From positions 1 through 64,000 of the forward strand of contig NZ_FWXL01000010.1 of NCBI RefSeq assembly GCF_900176395.1: a stretch of DNA of 64,000 bases, given 5' to 3'. Every line of letters begins with the position of its first letter. Positions within the stretch are counted from its first letter, which is position 1. This document shows positions 22,287 to 31,732 of the stretch, one piece after another. Position numbers and translations under genes: made by a program. The notes below the pieces were generated by a model. The model was given only the letters and a program-made list of their open reading frames with translations, was not told the origin of the DNA and searched no databases. The stretch is from Novosphingobium sp. B1 (GTDB lineage: Bacteria > Pseudomonadota > Alphaproteobacteria > Sphingomonadales > Sphingomonadaceae).

Positions 22287-22682
22287 ATGGTCTCAACGCC
22301 GGAAGCGGGACAGCCAGCCCTCACCGAAAACCACGAGCCGAAGCAGGCAAACTGGGTTGCGGCGGGCGCATTGATCGGCGCGGGGCTCGCCTCGGCTTGC
22401 TGCGTCGTCCCGCTACTGTTGGTTATGCTCGGAATTTCCGGCGCGTGGATCGCCAACCTGACGGCGCTCGAACCTTACAAGCCCTATGTCGCAGGCGTAA
22501 CGCTCGCGCTGCTCGGCTACGGCTTCTGGCATGTCTATTTCAAGCCGAAACCGCCCTGTGAAGACGGTTCCTACTGCGCTCGTCCACAATCGGCTTGGAC
22601 CACCAAGGCGGTGCTGTGGCTGGGCCTTGCCGTCGCCATCCTGGCGCTCACCATCGACTGGTGGGCACCCTGGTTCTATTGA
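22287..22682 (+). CDS. merT: Mercuric ion transporter MerT
   Basis: 131 residues with three membrane helices. The vicinal Cys pair that accepts Hg(II) in the first helix is C38-C39 (LASACCVVPLL); the second, cytoplasmic pair is C91 and C97 (PPCEDGSYCARP). It imports Hg(II) delivered by MerP and hands it to MerA. The start ATG at 22287 is chosen by family length; in-frame sequence upstream belongs to the merR/promoter region. First gene of the merTPA operon. Confidence 0.93.
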   Translation: MVSTPEAGQPALTENHEPKQANWVAAGALIGAGLASACCVVPLLLVMLGISGAWIANLTALEPYKPYVAGVTLALLGYGFWHVYFKPKPPCEDGSYCARPQSAWTTKAVLWLGLAVAILALTIDWWAPWFY

Positions 22683-22694
22683 AAGGAAATACCC

Positions 22695-23024
22695 ATGAAA
22701 AAGACAGTATGTATCGCTATGGCCGTGCTGGCTATGGCTGGCGGCGGGGTCGCCTATGCAGTTAGTGGCACGGCGCAAGATCGCCCCGCGGCTACCGCAA
22801 CCGCTCAGAAGCAAACCACCTTTGCCATAGAGAACATGACCTGCGCCACCTGCCCGATCACCGTGAAGAAGGCGATGGAAGGCGTCGCCGGGGTAACGGC
22901 GGTCACGGTCGATTTCGCAGCCAAGACCGCGCGCGCAACCTATGACCCGCGCCGCACCAATGCTGCTGCGATTGCCGCTGCATCAACCAACGCGGGTTAT
23001 CCGGCGCGCGCTATTCAAAACTGA
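22695..23024 (+). CDS. merP: Periplasmic mercury-binding protein MerP
   Basis: 109 residues: signal peptide (MKKTVCIAMAVLAMAGGGVA) and one HMA domain with ENMTCATCPITVKKAM (C50, C53), which binds one Hg(II) and passes it to MerT. It lies 12 bases after merT, with GAAAGGA before the ATG. Confidence 0.95.
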   Translation: MKKTVCIAMAVLAMAGGGVAYAVSGTAQDRPAATATAQKQTTFAIENMTCATCPITVKKAMEGVAGVTAVTVDFAAKTARATYDPRRTNAAAIAAASTNAGYPARAIQN

Positions 23025-23061
23025 GCGGGGCGCCGCCAGCGCCTCAAGAAAGCGATAAGCA

Positions 23062-24480
23062 ATGAACGACTGTTGCAACCGCCCCGGGCAGGAAGGATTT
23101 GACGTGGCCGTCATCGGCGCGGGTTCTGCCGGGTTCTCCGCCGCGATCGCCGCTGCCGATCTGGGCGCGAAAGTGGCGCTCGTCGGTCACGGCACGATTG
23201 GCGGCACCTGTGTCAATGTTGGCTGCGTTCCTTCCAAGACGCTGATCCGCGCCGCCGAAGCGGTGCATGGTGGGCTTGCCGCCGCGCGCTTTCCCGGCCT
23301 TGGGGGCGCTGTCCAGATGGATGACTGGTCCGTATTGGCGGCGTCGAAGGACGATCTTGTCACGACGCTGCGCCAAAAAAAATATGTCGATCTGCTGCCC
23401 GCCTATGACGGTGTGAGCTATATCGAGGGCAAGGCACGCTTTGCCGATGGTGCGCTGATTGTCGGCGATGCGCCCATGAAGGTCGGCAAGGTCATATTGG
23501 CGATGGGTGCGCACGCCGCCGTGCCGCCGATTCCGGGGATGGACAGCGTGCCCTACCTAACCAGCACATCGGCGCTGGCGCTGGATCGCTTGCCCAAATC
23601 GCTGCTGGTGATCGGTGGCGGGGTGATCGGGGTAGAACTGGGACAGATGTTTTCGCGTCTGGGCGTTGATGTCACCATCTGCTGCCGAAGCCGCCTGCTC
23701 CCCGAAATGGACCCGGAAGTGAGTGCCGCGCTGAAAAACTATTTGGAAGCCGAGGGCGTGCGGGTTTGCGCAGGTGTCGGCTATCAGCGTATCGCCCAAA
23801 CACAGAGCGGGGTCGAATTGACCTGCGAGGGGCATTGTGACACCGTCGCGGCGGAACAGGTGCTCATCGCCACCGGACGCCGACCCAATAGCGACGGGCT
23901 TGGGCTGGAGGAGCGCGGCATAGTGCTTGCCCGTAATGGTGGAATCGTCGTCGATGACCACCTCGAAACGTCGGTTCCAGGCATTTACGCGGCGGGCGAT
24001 GTAACGGGACGGGACCAGTTCGTCTACATGGCCGCCTATGGCGCAAAACTGGCCGCGCGCAACGCGGTGACGGGCAACCAATACCGCTACGACAATTCCT
24101 CCATGCCATCCGTCGTCTTCACCGACCCGCAAGTCGCCAGCGCCGGCCTCACTGAAACGACAGCACGGGCGCAAGGCCTGGACATCAAGGTTTCGCTGCT
24201 CCCGCTCGATGCTGTGCCAAGGGCACTGGCAGCACGCGATACGCGGGGTCTCATCAAACTGATTGCCGACAAGGCGAACGACCGTTTGCTGGGCGGCCAG
24301 ATCATGGCACCCGAAGGCGCGGATTCGATCCAGACACTGGTGCTGGCGATCAAACACGGCATGACCACCCTGGAATTGGGTGCAACGATATTTCCTTACC
24401 TGACCACTGTGGAAGGCCTCAAACTGGCGGCCCAAACGTTTGATAAGGATGTCGCCAAACTGTCTTGCTGCGCCGGGTGA
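23062..24480 (+). CDS. merA: Mercuric reductase MerA
   Basis: 472 residues. It is a flavin disulfide oxidoreductase that reduces Hg(II) to Hg(0) with NADPH. FAD site VIGAGSAGFSAAIAAADLGA, redox-active pair in GGTCVNVGCVPSKT (C50, C55), NADPH site LLVIGGGVIGVELGQMFSRL and the C-terminal Cys pair SCCAG (469-470) are all present. The N-terminal metal-binding NmerA domain is missing, giving the short form of the enzyme. The N-terminus has an extra MNDCC pair. Confidence 0.95.
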   Translation: MNDCCNRPGQEGFDVAVIGAGSAGFSAAIAAADLGAKVALVGHGTIGGTCVNVGCVPSKTLIRAAEAVHGGLAAARFPGLGGAVQMDDWSVLAASKDDLVTTLRQKKYVDLLPAYDGVSYIEGKARFADGALIVGDAPMKVGKVILAMGAHAAVPPIPGMDSVPYLTSTSALALDRLPKSLLVIGGGVIGVELGQMFSRLGVDVTICCRSRLLPEMDPEVSAALKNYLEAEGVRVCAGVGYQRIAQTQSGVELTCEGHCDTVAAEQVLIATGRRPNSDGLGLEERGIVLARNGGIVVDDHLETSVPGIYAAGDVTGRDQFVYMAAYGAKLAARNAVTGNQYRYDNSSMPSVVFTDPQVASAGLTETTARAQGLDIKVSLLPLDAVPRALAARDTRGLIKLIADKANDRLLGGQIMAPEGADSIQTLVLAIKHGMTTLELGATIFPYLTTVEGLKLAAQTFDKDVAKLSCCAG

Positions 24481-24571
24481 TTGCTCGGGGATCAACCGGC
24501 AACGAATGGCCTCCCTCCAGTGCAAGCCGCTTTGGTGTCAATTTTGTTATTCGCCTCAGCGGGAGAGCAAA

Positions 24572-27541
24572 ATGGCACGACGCCGACTTCTGACCGGAGA
24601 CGAGCGCCGGCGCCTGTTCGATCCTCCTGTCCAAGAAACCGCGATCATTGGGCATTATACCCTTTCTGCGGAAGATGTTGAATTGGTTGGGCGCCGCTAT
24701 GGTCCAGCAAATCGCCTCGGTCTGGCTGCACAAATCGCTTTGATGCGACATCCCGGCTTTGGTCTGCAACCCGAGATCGGGCTTCCCGACGTCATTCTTC
24801 AGTACCTCGCGGCACAGTTATTCGTCGATCCTTCCTCCTTCTCTGCATATGGTCAGCGCGCGCAAACCCGTACCGATCATGCCGATCTCGTGGCGCGTTA
24901 TCTTGGCATACGCCCGTTTCGACGCGGCGACCTGGCACTTGCCCTGAATCTTGCCGCGCAAGCCGCCGAGTATACAGACAGAGGTGAACCGATTGTTCGC
25001 GCCCTCATGGTTGGCCTGAAGGGTGAGCGGTTCATTCTTCCGTCGGGCGACACACTGGAACGCGCCGGTCTTGCTGGCCGGGCACGCGCACGCAAAGCTG
25101 CCGCAGCCGCAATCGTCGAAGGCCTCAGCTCTGCTGAACTGACACGGCTAGACGAACTCGTAATCAACAACCCGGATTTCGGCATGACACCGCTGGCGTG
25201 GTTGCGTAATTTCGAAGAAGCCCCGACTGCGGCCAATATCAATGGCTTGCTTGAGCGCCTGCGCTATGTTCGCGGCATAGGTATCCACCCGGTAGTTGGG
25301 GGCGCCATTCCGGAATTCCGCTTTGCCCAATTTGTCCGCGAGGGCGGCGTGGCACCGGCATTCCTGCTTTCGGATTACAGCGTCAATCGCAGGCGGGCGA
25401 CGTTGACGGCCGCAGTGATCGACCTTGAGGCCAGACTTGCCGATGCCGCGATCCAAATGTTTGACCGACTTATCGGCGGCATGTTCACGCGCGCGCGGCG
25501 TGGGCGCAAGCGTCGCTACCAAGATAGTATTCAGTCGGTGGGGCAACTCATGCGGCTGTTTGGCGCCACGATTACAGCACTTGATGAGGCTGTCCAGAAT
25601 GGCGGCGATCCGCTCGAATTGATTGACGAAGCGGTGGGCTGGCACCGGCTTGTTGCGGCAAAGGCCCAAGTAGATGCCCTTGCTGATCTTGCCGGCGAGG
25701 ACGCACTGGTAACGGCAACCGAGCGTTACGCCACGCTACGGCGTCTCAGCCCGGCATTTCTGGACACCTTCACCTTCAAGGCGTCTGGAACAGGGACGGC
25801 ACTGATCAAAGCCATCGATGTCATTCGCGATGCGAACACACGAAAGTCGCGCGACCTTCCCGATGGCGTTCCACTGCCATTCCCCAATCGGCAGTGGAAG
25901 CGTCTCATCACCGAAAGCGGCCGTATCGACCGCCGACGTTATGAAATTGCGATCATGGCAACCTTGCGTGATCGTTTGCGCGCCGGTGATGTATGGATCG
26001 AGGGAACCCGCAACTATCAGCGCTTCGATGCCTATTTGCTGGGTCGGCGCGACGCCGCCAAAGTGGCGGATGTGCTTCCGTTCGGTTCAAATGCTGCATC
26101 CTACCTCGCTGACCGGGCACGAAATCTTGACTGGCGGCTGCGCCGATTTGCCAAGCAGTTGAAAACAAACAAGCTTGAGGGAGTGTCGCTCGAACGAGAC
26201 CGGCTCAAGCTTCAGCAAATGCCGCCTGTCACCCCACCGGAAGCTGAAGCCCTCGATCGCAAGCTCGATACCCTGCTTCCCCGCGTGCGCATCACCGAGC
26301 TGCTGCTTGAAGTCGCCGAACGCACTGGTTTTTTGAACGCATTCCGTGACCTGCGCTCAGGCAAGGAGCACGACAACCCCAGCACGGTACTCGCCGCAAT
26401 TCTGGCTGATGGCACCAACCTCGGGCTGGAGCGGATGGCCAATGCCAGCGAAGGCGTCAGCTATGCCCAACTCGCATGGACCCACAACTGGTATCTTTCA
26501 CCCGAGAACTATCAGGCCGCGCTGGCCATGATCATCTCAGCCCATCACGAATTACCCTTCGCGCGGCATTGGGGCGCTGGCACCAGTTCGTCGTCCGATG
26601 GCCAGTTCTTCCGGTCGGGGCGGAGCCGTTCAGGGGCGGCGGACGTCAATGCCAAATATGGCGCCGAACCTGGCGTGAAAATCTATTCTCACCTTTCCGA
26701 TCACTTCGCATCATTCGGATCACGGATCATGTCCGCGACGGCAGGTGAAGCGCCTTACGTGCTCGACGGGCTTGTCCTGGGCGCCGGCAACCTTCCGTTG
26801 CATGAGCACTATACCGATACCGGCGGCGCCACCGATCATGTTTTCGCACTCTGCCACCTACTCGGGTTCCGCTTCGCGCCCCGGCTGCGCGATATTGGCG
26901 ACCGCAAGCTGGGTTCGATCGCTGCGCCATCGACATACAAGGGCATCAAAAATCTGATGGGCCGCACCATCAAAACGGCAGCGATCGAGGCCGATTGGGA
27001 TGACATCGTCAGGATTGTCGCCTCAATCAAGGATGGCACGGTGGCGCCGTCAGTAATCTTGCGAAAACTTGCCGCCTACAAACGCCAGAACAGGCTGGAT
27101 TTTGCATTGGCTGAACTGGGCCGTATCGAGCGCACTTTGTTCACGCTCGATTGGCTTGAACAACCGGAACTGCGACGTGCCTGTCAGGCCGGTCTCAACA
27201 AAGGCGAGGCGAGGCACACGCTTGCCGCCGCCATCTATACCAACCGGCAGGGTCGGTTCACCGATCGCTCGCTGGAAAATCAGGAATTTCGCGCATCTGG
27301 GCTGAACCTGCTGATTGCGGCGATTTCCTACTGGAACACGGTCTATCTCGACCGGGCCGCCCAGCACCTCAACGCTGTCGGCACGACGTTCGATGCGGCA
27401 CTGCTTGCGCACCTTTCTCCGATGGGCTGGGCGCACATCAGTCTGACCGGCGATTACCTCTGGGAGCAGGCCAGGCGACTTCCAGCAGGTGAATTCCACC
27501 CACTCAACGAGCCAATGGCGCGGTTGAAGCGTGTAGCGTAG
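24572..27541 (+). CDS. tnpA: Tn3-family transposase
   Basis: 989 residues from the ATG at 24572 (GGGAGAG upstream), the normal size for Tn3 TnpA. Typical features: N-terminal MARRRLLTGDERRRLF, the DDE region with ILADGTNLGLERMANASEGV, GQFFRSGRSRSGAADVNAKY, YSHLSDHFASF, HYTDTGGATDHVFALCHLLG, and the C-terminal SLENQEFRASGLNLLIAAIS. It acts on the terminal repeats at 20995 and 27601 by replicative transposition. Confidence 0.95.
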   Translation: MARRRLLTGDERRRLFDPPVQETAIIGHYTLSAEDVELVGRRYGPANRLGLAAQIALMRHPGFGLQPEIGLPDVILQYLAAQLFVDPSSFSAYGQRAQTRTDHADLVARYLGIRPFRRGDLALALNLAAQAAEYTDRGEPIVRALMVGLKGERFILPSGDTLERAGLAGRARARKAAAAAIVEGLSSAELTRLDELVINNPDFGMTPLAWLRNFEEAPTAANINGLLERLRYVRGIGIHPVVGGAIPEFRFAQFVREGGVAPAFLLSDYSVNRRRATLTAAVIDLEARLADAAIQMFDRLIGGMFTRARRGRKRRYQDSIQSVGQLMRLFGATITALDEAVQNGGDPLELIDEAVGWHRLVAAKAQVDALADLAGEDALVTATERYATLRRLSPAFLDTFTFKASGTGTALIKAIDVIRDANTRKSRDLPDGVPLPFPNRQWKRLITESGRIDRRRYEIAIMATLRDRLRAGDVWIEGTRNYQRFDAYLLGRRDAAKVADVLPFGSNAASYLADRARNLDWRLRRFAKQLKTNKLEGVSLERDRLKLQQMPPVTPPEAEALDRKLDTLLPRVRITELLLEVAERTGFLNAFRDLRSGKEHDNPSTVLAAILADGTNLGLERMANASEGVSYAQLAWTHNWYLSPENYQAALAMIISAHHELPFARHWGAGTSSSSDGQFFRSGRSRSGAADVNAKYGAEPGVKIYSHLSDHFASFGSRIMSATAGEAPYVLDGLVLGAGNLPLHEHYTDTGGATDHVFALCHLLGFRFAPRLRDIGDRKLGSIAAPSTYKGIKNLMGRTIKTAAIEADWDDIVRIVASIKDGTVAPSVILRKLAAYKRQNRLDFALAELGRIERTLFTLDWLEQPELRRACQAGLNKGEARHTLAAAIYTNRQGRFTDRSLENQEFRASGLNLLIAAISYWNTVYLDRAAQHLNAVGTTFDAALLAHLSPMGWAHISLTGDYLWEQARRLPAGEFHPLNEPMARLKRVA

Positions 27542-27708
27542 CCCATGTTCCGCTTATGTCCGAGAAATCGTTGTCTGGCGAACAAACCTTGAGGTGACGC
27601 CTGGTAGCCGCAACAGGGTCGCTGCTTGTCGCATCAACCAAGCCCTGGCCCCAACCATCCCGGCCAACGACCGGTAAGGCAGGGTATACGGGGCTGGACA
27701 CACCAAGC

Positions 27709-27728
27709 ATATCCATTATGCTGGATAT
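27709..27728. promoter_or_regulatory. ArsR operator abutting the arsR start
   Basis: The inverted repeat ATATCCA-TTATGC-TGGATAT directly touches the arsR ATG at 27729. ArsR-family proteins bind short AT-rich dyads at their own promoter. The lack of room for a ribosome site suggests a leaderless arsR transcript. Confidence 0.6.
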
Positions 27729-28061
27729 ATGGAAAACGAGGATGCCATCTCGGCGCTGGGTGCTCTTGCACAAGGAACGCGCCTTGACACGTTCCGCCTC
27801 TTGGTACGGCACGAACCGGATGGTTTGGCTGCCGGCGATATCGCGCGTCAGCTCGACGTGCCGCAGAACACCCTGTCGGCGCACCTCGGCATCCTCGCCC
27901 GCGCTGGCCTGGTCCGCTCCGCACGGCATAGCCGCTCGATCATCTACCGTGTAGATCTGGACGGCCTGCGCGCGCTGACGCTGTTCCTCGTCAAGGACTG
28001 CTGCGCCGGCAATGCGGAGCTGTGCGCGCCGCTCGTCGCCGAACTCACCCCCTGCTGCTGA
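27729..28061 (+). CDS. arsR: ArsR-family arsenic regulator
   Basis: 110 residues with a winged helix ([20 protein letters not shown], then [12 protein letters not shown]). The usual arsenite site ELCVCDL in the DNA-binding helix is absent. Instead the C-terminus has C91-C92, C99 and C109-C110 ([15 protein letters not shown]), like the variant regulators of Acidithiobacillus type with a C-terminal As(III) site. First gene of a compact ars operon; the next gene follows 11 bases later. Confidence 0.9.
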   Translation: MENEDAISALGALAQGTRLDTFRLLVRHEPDGLAAGDIARQLDVPQNTLSAHLGILARAGLVRSARHSRSIIYRVDLDGLRALTLFLVKDCCAGNAELCAPLVAELTPCC

Positions 28062-28072
28062 AAGGACGCCCT

Positions 28073-28501
28073 GTGGCCGTCGATGTCGTCGTCTATCACA
28101 ACCCCGAGTGCGGCACGTCGCGCAACACGCTCGGCCTTATTCGCAACGCCGGCATCGAGCCGCACGTGGTCGAGTATCTGAAAACCCCTCCAGCCCGCGC
28201 GTTGCTGGTCGAGCTGATCGATCGCGCCTGCATGACACCCCGCGAACTGCTGCGCGAGAAGGGGACGCCCTATGCGGAGTTGGGCTTGGGCGACACGTCG
28301 CTATCCGACGACGCGCTGGTGGACGCGATGATGGCGCATCCGATCCTCATCAACCGGCCGCTGGTCGTATCGCCGCTCGGCGTGAAGCTCTGCCGGCCCT
28401 CCGAAGCCGTGCTCGACCTGCTGCCGACCAATCAGCTCGGAGCGTTCGCAAAGGAAGACGGCGAGCAAGTGGTGGACGCATCGGGCCAGCGCGTCGCCTG
28501 A
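28073..28501 (+). CDS. arsC: Arsenate reductase ArsC (glutaredoxin type)
   Basis: 142 residues from a GTG at 28073 with AAAGGA upstream. [20 protein letters not shown] has the catalytic Cys13 of the E. coli-type, glutaredoxin-linked arsenate reductases; the Arg of [20 protein letters not shown] is the usual substrate-side residue. It reduces As(V) to As(III) for export by ArsB. Its TGA overlaps the arsB start (ATGA-type junction). Confidence 0.92.
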   Translation: MAVDVVVYHNPECGTSRNTLGLIRNAGIEPHVVEYLKTPPARALLVELIDRACMTPRELLREKGTPYAELGLGDTSLSDDALVDAMMAHPILINRPLVVSPLGVKLCRPSEAVLDLLPTNQLGAFAKEDGEQVVDASGQRVA

Positions 28502-29787
28502 TGCTCCTTGCTGTCCTGATCTTCGTTGCGACGATCGCGCTCGTCATCTGGCAACCCAAAGGCCTCGGGATCGGGTGGAGCGCGATGGGCGGGGCCGTCG
28601 TGGCGCTGCTTGCAGGCGTCGTCACGCTGTCCGACGTGCCGGTGGTGTGGGGCATCGTCTGGAACGCGACAGCCGCGTTCGTCGCGATCATCGTTATCAG
28701 CCTACTCCTCGATGAAACCGGATTCTTCGAATGGGCGGCGCTCCATGTCGCGCGCTGGGGGAGGGGGCATGGTCGCCGGCTGTTCGTTCTGATCGTGCTG
28801 CTCGGTGCGGCGGTGTCCGCGCTGTTCGCCAACGACGGCGCGGCGCTGATCCTGACGCCGATCGTCATCGCCATGCTGCGGGCGCTGGGCTTCAACGACA
28901 AGGCGACGCTGGCGTTCGTCATGGCGGCGGGGTTCATCGCCGACACCGCCAGCCTACCGCTGGTCGTGTCGAACCTCGTCAACATCGTGTCGGCCGACTT
29001 CTTCCGGATCGGGTTCGGCGACTATGCGTCCGTGATGGTGCCGGTCGACCTGGTGTCGATCGCAGCGACGCTTGGCGCGCTGCTGCTGTTCTTCCGGCGC
29101 GACATACCGGCGGATTATGACGTAGGCGCGCTGCGCGCGCCGCGTGACGCGATCCGCGATGCCGCGACATTCCGCGCGGGCTGGATCGTTCTTGCACTGC
29201 TGCTCGCCGGCTTCTTCCTGCTCGAACCGCTCGGCGTCCCTGTCAGCGCCGTCGCCGCTGCCGGCGCGATCCTGCTGCTGGTGATCGCGGGGCGAGGCCA
29301 TGTGATCCCAACGGCCAAGGTGCTGCGCGGCGCACCCTGGCAGGTCGTGATCTTCTCGCTCGGCATGTACCTGGTCGTCTATGGCCTGCGAAACGCCGGC
29401 CTGACCGACCATCTGGCAGCACTGCTGGATCGCACCGCGCAAGGCGGCGTGTGGGGCGCGGCGCTAGGAACGGGCGTCATCGCAGCGGTCCTGTCGTCGG
29501 TTATGAACAATATGCCGACGGTGCTGGTGGGCGCGCTCTCGATCGACGCCACGCACGCGAGCGGCGCGATCAAGGAAGCGATGATCTACGCCAATGTGAT
29601 CGGCTGCGATCTCGGCCCCAAGCTGACGCCGATCGGCTCACTCGCGACGCTGCTCTGGCTCCATGTCCTCGGGCAAAAGGGCGTGCGGATCGGATGGGGC
29701 TATTACTTCCGTGTCGGCGTCACGCTCACCGTACCGGTGCTGCTCATCACGCTCGCGGCGCTTGCAATCAGGATTAGCATCGCATGA
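28501..29787 (+). CDS. arsB: Arsenite efflux pump ArsB
   Basis: 428 residues and about 12 membrane helices, starting [40 protein letters not shown] and [16 protein letters not shown] with a later [20 protein letters not shown] are the ArsB/NhaD superfamily hallmarks. It exports As(III) and Sb(III). The gene overlaps arsC and arsN2 by a few bases. It is ArsB, not Acr3, judging from these motifs. Confidence 0.92.
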   Translation: MLLAVLIFVATIALVIWQPKGLGIGWSAMGGAVVALLAGVVTLSDVPVVWGIVWNATAAFVAIIVISLLLDETGFFEWAALHVARWGRGHGRRLFVLIVLLGAAVSALFANDGAALILTPIVIAMLRALGFNDKATLAFVMAAGFIADTASLPLVVSNLVNIVSADFFRIGFGDYASVMVPVDLVSIAATLGALLLFFRRDIPADYDVGALRAPRDAIRDAATFRAGWIVLALLLAGFFLLEPLGVPVSAVAAAGAILLLVIAGRGHVIPTAKVLRGAPWQVVIFSLGMYLVVYGLRNAGLTDHLAALLDRTAQGGVWGAALGTGVIAAVLSSVMNNMPTVLVGALSIDATHASGAIKEAMIYANVIGCDLGPKLTPIGSLATLLWLHVLGQKGVRIGWGYYFRVGVTLTVPVLLITLAALAIRISIA

Positions 29788-30218
29788 CCAGAACGGTCGC
29801 CACGTTGCTCGAACCTGCCGGTCTGGCTGGCTTGGCACAATTGCTCGATGCCGCGGACCTGCCGAGTGCCGATATCGCCGATCCCGGCCGCCTGATCATC
29901 CGGATTGAGGCCGATAGCCTCGTCGGTTTCGGTGGGCTCGAGGGAGAAGGGTCCGACCGCTTGCTCCGCTCGATCGTCGTCGTCCCCGATCGACGTCGAC
30001 ATGGCCTCGGGCGGGTGTTGGTCGCCGCCCTCGAACGACAGGCACACGACCTCGGGGTGGAGCGCCTGCACCTCCTGACGACCACGGCCGCACCATTCTT
30101 CCGGGCGCTCGGCTATGCCGATGCCGATCGCGGCGCTGCTCCCTCGGCCATCGCCGCATCGCGCGAATTCACCGCACTGTGCCCCGCGTCGGCCGCCTAC
30201 CTCGTGAAAGCCCTCTGA
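29784..30218 (+). CDS. arsN2: ArsN2-like GNAT acetyltransferase
   Basis: 144 residues with GNAT motif A ([20 protein letters not shown]). The family member ArsN2 is common in ars operons and is thought to acetylate arsenical compounds; some relatives give resistance to organoarsenicals. The start overlaps arsB by 4 bases and the stop overlaps arsH by 1. Substrate specificity is inferred only from context and family. Confidence 0.82.
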   Translation: MTRTVATLLEPAGLAGLAQLLDAADLPSADIADPGRLIIRIEADSLVGFGGLEGEGSDRLLRSIVVVPDRRRHGLGRVLVAALERQAHDLGVERLHLLTTTAAPFFRALGYADADRGAAPSAIAASREFTALCPASAAYLVKAL

Positions 30219-30994
30219 TGCCGCTCCGCACGCTCGCCGATCCCAATATCATGCCGGCGCTCGATCCGGCCTATGCCATCCAGCGACCCGCCGTGAGGCT
30301 CGGCCCGCTCGATCCCGCGCCGCGTATCCTTCTGCTCTACGGTTCGCTGCGCGAACGGTCCTTCTCCCGGCTGTGCGTTGAGGAAGCGGCACGCCTGCTC
30401 CGGTTCTTCGGCTGCGAGACGCGCATCTTTGATCCATCGACCCTGCCGCTGCCTGACCAACATGCTGGCGACGACCATCCGGCCGTCCACGAGCTGCGCG
30501 AGCTGTCCTTATGGTCGGAAGGGCAGGTGTGGTGCAGCCCGGAGCGGCATGGCCAGATCACGAGCATTATGAAGCTTCAAATCGATCATCTGCCGCTTTC
30601 TATGGGCGGGATGCGTCCGACACAGGGGCGCACGCTGGCGGTCATGCAGGTGTCGGCCGGATCGCAATCGTTCAACAGCGTCAACACGCTGCGCGTGCTG
30701 GGTCGCTGGATGCGAATGATCACGATCCCGAACCAATCGAGCGTTGCCAAGGCGTTCAACGAGTTTGATGACGCGGGGCGCATGAAGGCGTCCAGCTACT
30801 ATGACCGGATCGTGGATATGATGGAGGAACTGGTGCGGTTCACGGTGCTGCTGCGCCCGCACGCGGTTCAGCTTGTTGATCGCTACTCAGAGCGGAAAGC
30901 GGCGGGCGTGCCAATCGACCGCGCGACCGATCTGTCGAGCATAGCGATTGCGGCCAAACCGCGTGGCCGGCACGCCGTCAAGGCAGGCGGCTGA
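30218..30994 (+). CDS. arsH: ArsH organoarsenical oxidase/flavoprotein
   Basis: 258 residues. A flavodoxin-like NADPH:FMN fold is shown by [20 protein letters not shown] (FMN phosphate loop) and by [20 protein letters not shown] and [20 protein letters not shown], all strongly conserved in ArsH. ArsH oxidises trivalent organoarsenicals or acts as a quinone/azo reductase. It is the last gene of the ars operon; a hairpin follows at 31067-31082. Confidence 0.93.
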   Translation: MPLRTLADPNIMPALDPAYAIQRPAVRLGPLDPAPRILLLYGSLRERSFSRLCVEEAARLLRFFGCETRIFDPSTLPLPDQHAGDDHPAVHELRELSLWSEGQVWCSPERHGQITSIMKLQIDHLPLSMGGMRPTQGRTLAVMQVSAGSQSFNSVNTLRVLGRWMRMITIPNQSSVAKAFNEFDDAGRMKASSYYDRIVDMMEELVRFTVLLRPHAVQLVDRYSERKAAGVPIDRATDLSSIAIAAKPRGRHAVKAGG

Positions 30995-31066
30995 TGCGAC
31001 GTTTGCCGAAGCGAGCCACGCTAATGTGGTCCCGCCGGCTAATCCGGCTTGTGCTCTGCGCTTTGA

Positions 31067-31082
31067 GAAACCTACGGGTTTC
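31067..31082 (+). terminator. Small hairpin after arsH
   Basis: GAAACC and GGTTTC are perfect complements around a TACG tetraloop, 73 bases after the arsH stop. It is short and without a T-run, so it is a weak terminator candidate. Confidence 0.35.
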
Positions 31083-31201
31083 AACCTGCGTGGCCGGCCT
31101 CCCCAGGCGTCAGCTGGATCGTCGAGCGCTACCTGTCTTGCGCTGACGCGATTATCGCTTCAGGTCGCTACAGCGACAGATGAAGGGGAGCGTGCTTGAC
31201 G

Positions 31202-31471
31202 ATGAACACCAAGGATCTGGCCAAGGACGTTGCCGCCAAGCGGGGCGTCACCGAGAAGCAGGCCCTCGAGGTCATGGCTGGGCTCCTCGAGGGTATCGCG
31301 GAGGCGGCCGCCAAGGGTGAGGAGATATCGCTTCCCGGCTTCGGCAAATTCAAGGTGAAGGACACGCCCGAGCGCTCCGGGCGCAATCCGTCGACCGGCG
31401 AGGCGATCACGATCGCGGCGTCGAAGAAAATCACATTCACGCCGGCCAAGGCGCTTAAGGACCGACTGTAG
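31202..31471 (+). CDS. HU/IHF-family DNA-bending protein
   Basis: 89 residues, one HU unit: N-terminal helices (MNTKDLAKDVAAKRGVTEKQ), ISLPGFGKFKVKDTPERSGR containing the beta-arm start, and RNPSTGEAITIAASKKITFT with the Pro at the arm tip. It should bind and bend DNA as a dimer. Plasmid HU proteins often act as stealth or conjugation factors. The ATG at 31202 is used; a TTG two codons earlier is possible. Confidence 0.9.
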   Translation: MNTKDLAKDVAAKRGVTEKQALEVMAGLLEGIAEAAAKGEEISLPGFGKFKVKDTPERSGRNPSTGEAITIAASKKITFTPAKALKDRL

Positions 31472-31511
31472 GCTCGACAGCACCGGCCGGCGTCGCCCGG
31501 CCACGTGTTGG

Positions 31512-31727
31512 ATGTTCACGAATTATTCGCTATCTAAGGCGTTGGAGAATGACAGGCGCGTGAACACTGCCAAATCTATGCGGCTGGCCCGGCAGGTGAA
31601 GGGGAGGTTCGGCACGTGGGCGGCCGTGCGTCAGGCCTCGCGCGTCGAGAACGGCGTATATGTGGTCGATCCAAGCGCTGGCGGTGACCGCGACAGCAAG
31701 GATGTAGCGGTTCCCGCCACGGCGTAA
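31512..31727 (+). CDS. Hypothetical 71-residue protein
   Basis: A small basic protein (MFTNYSLSKALENDRRVNTA), with VKGRFGTWAAVRQASRVENG in the middle and an acidic C-terminus. No family is recognised. It lies 40 bases after the HU gene and 5 bases before the next gene in the same direction, so the three may form an operon. Coding is likely but not certain. Confidence 0.45.
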   Translation: MFTNYSLSKALENDRRVNTAKSMRLARQVKGRFGTWAAVRQASRVENGVYVVDPSAGGDRDSKDVAVPATA

Positions 31728-31732
31728 CGGCC

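Larger units (their letters stand above)
20995..27601. mobile_element. Tn3-family mercury-resistance transposon
   Basis: About 55-bp terminal inverted repeats begin GGCGTCACCTCAAG at 20995-21049 and (reversed) at 27547-27601, with about 45 of 55 bases matching. Inside are a serine resolvase, merR, merT, merP, merA and a 989-residue Tn3-type transposase. The 5 bases outside the ends differ (TATCG on the left, TGGTA on the right), so no target duplication is visible. This suggests a later deletion, recombination or intramolecular event at one end. Confidence 0.85.
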
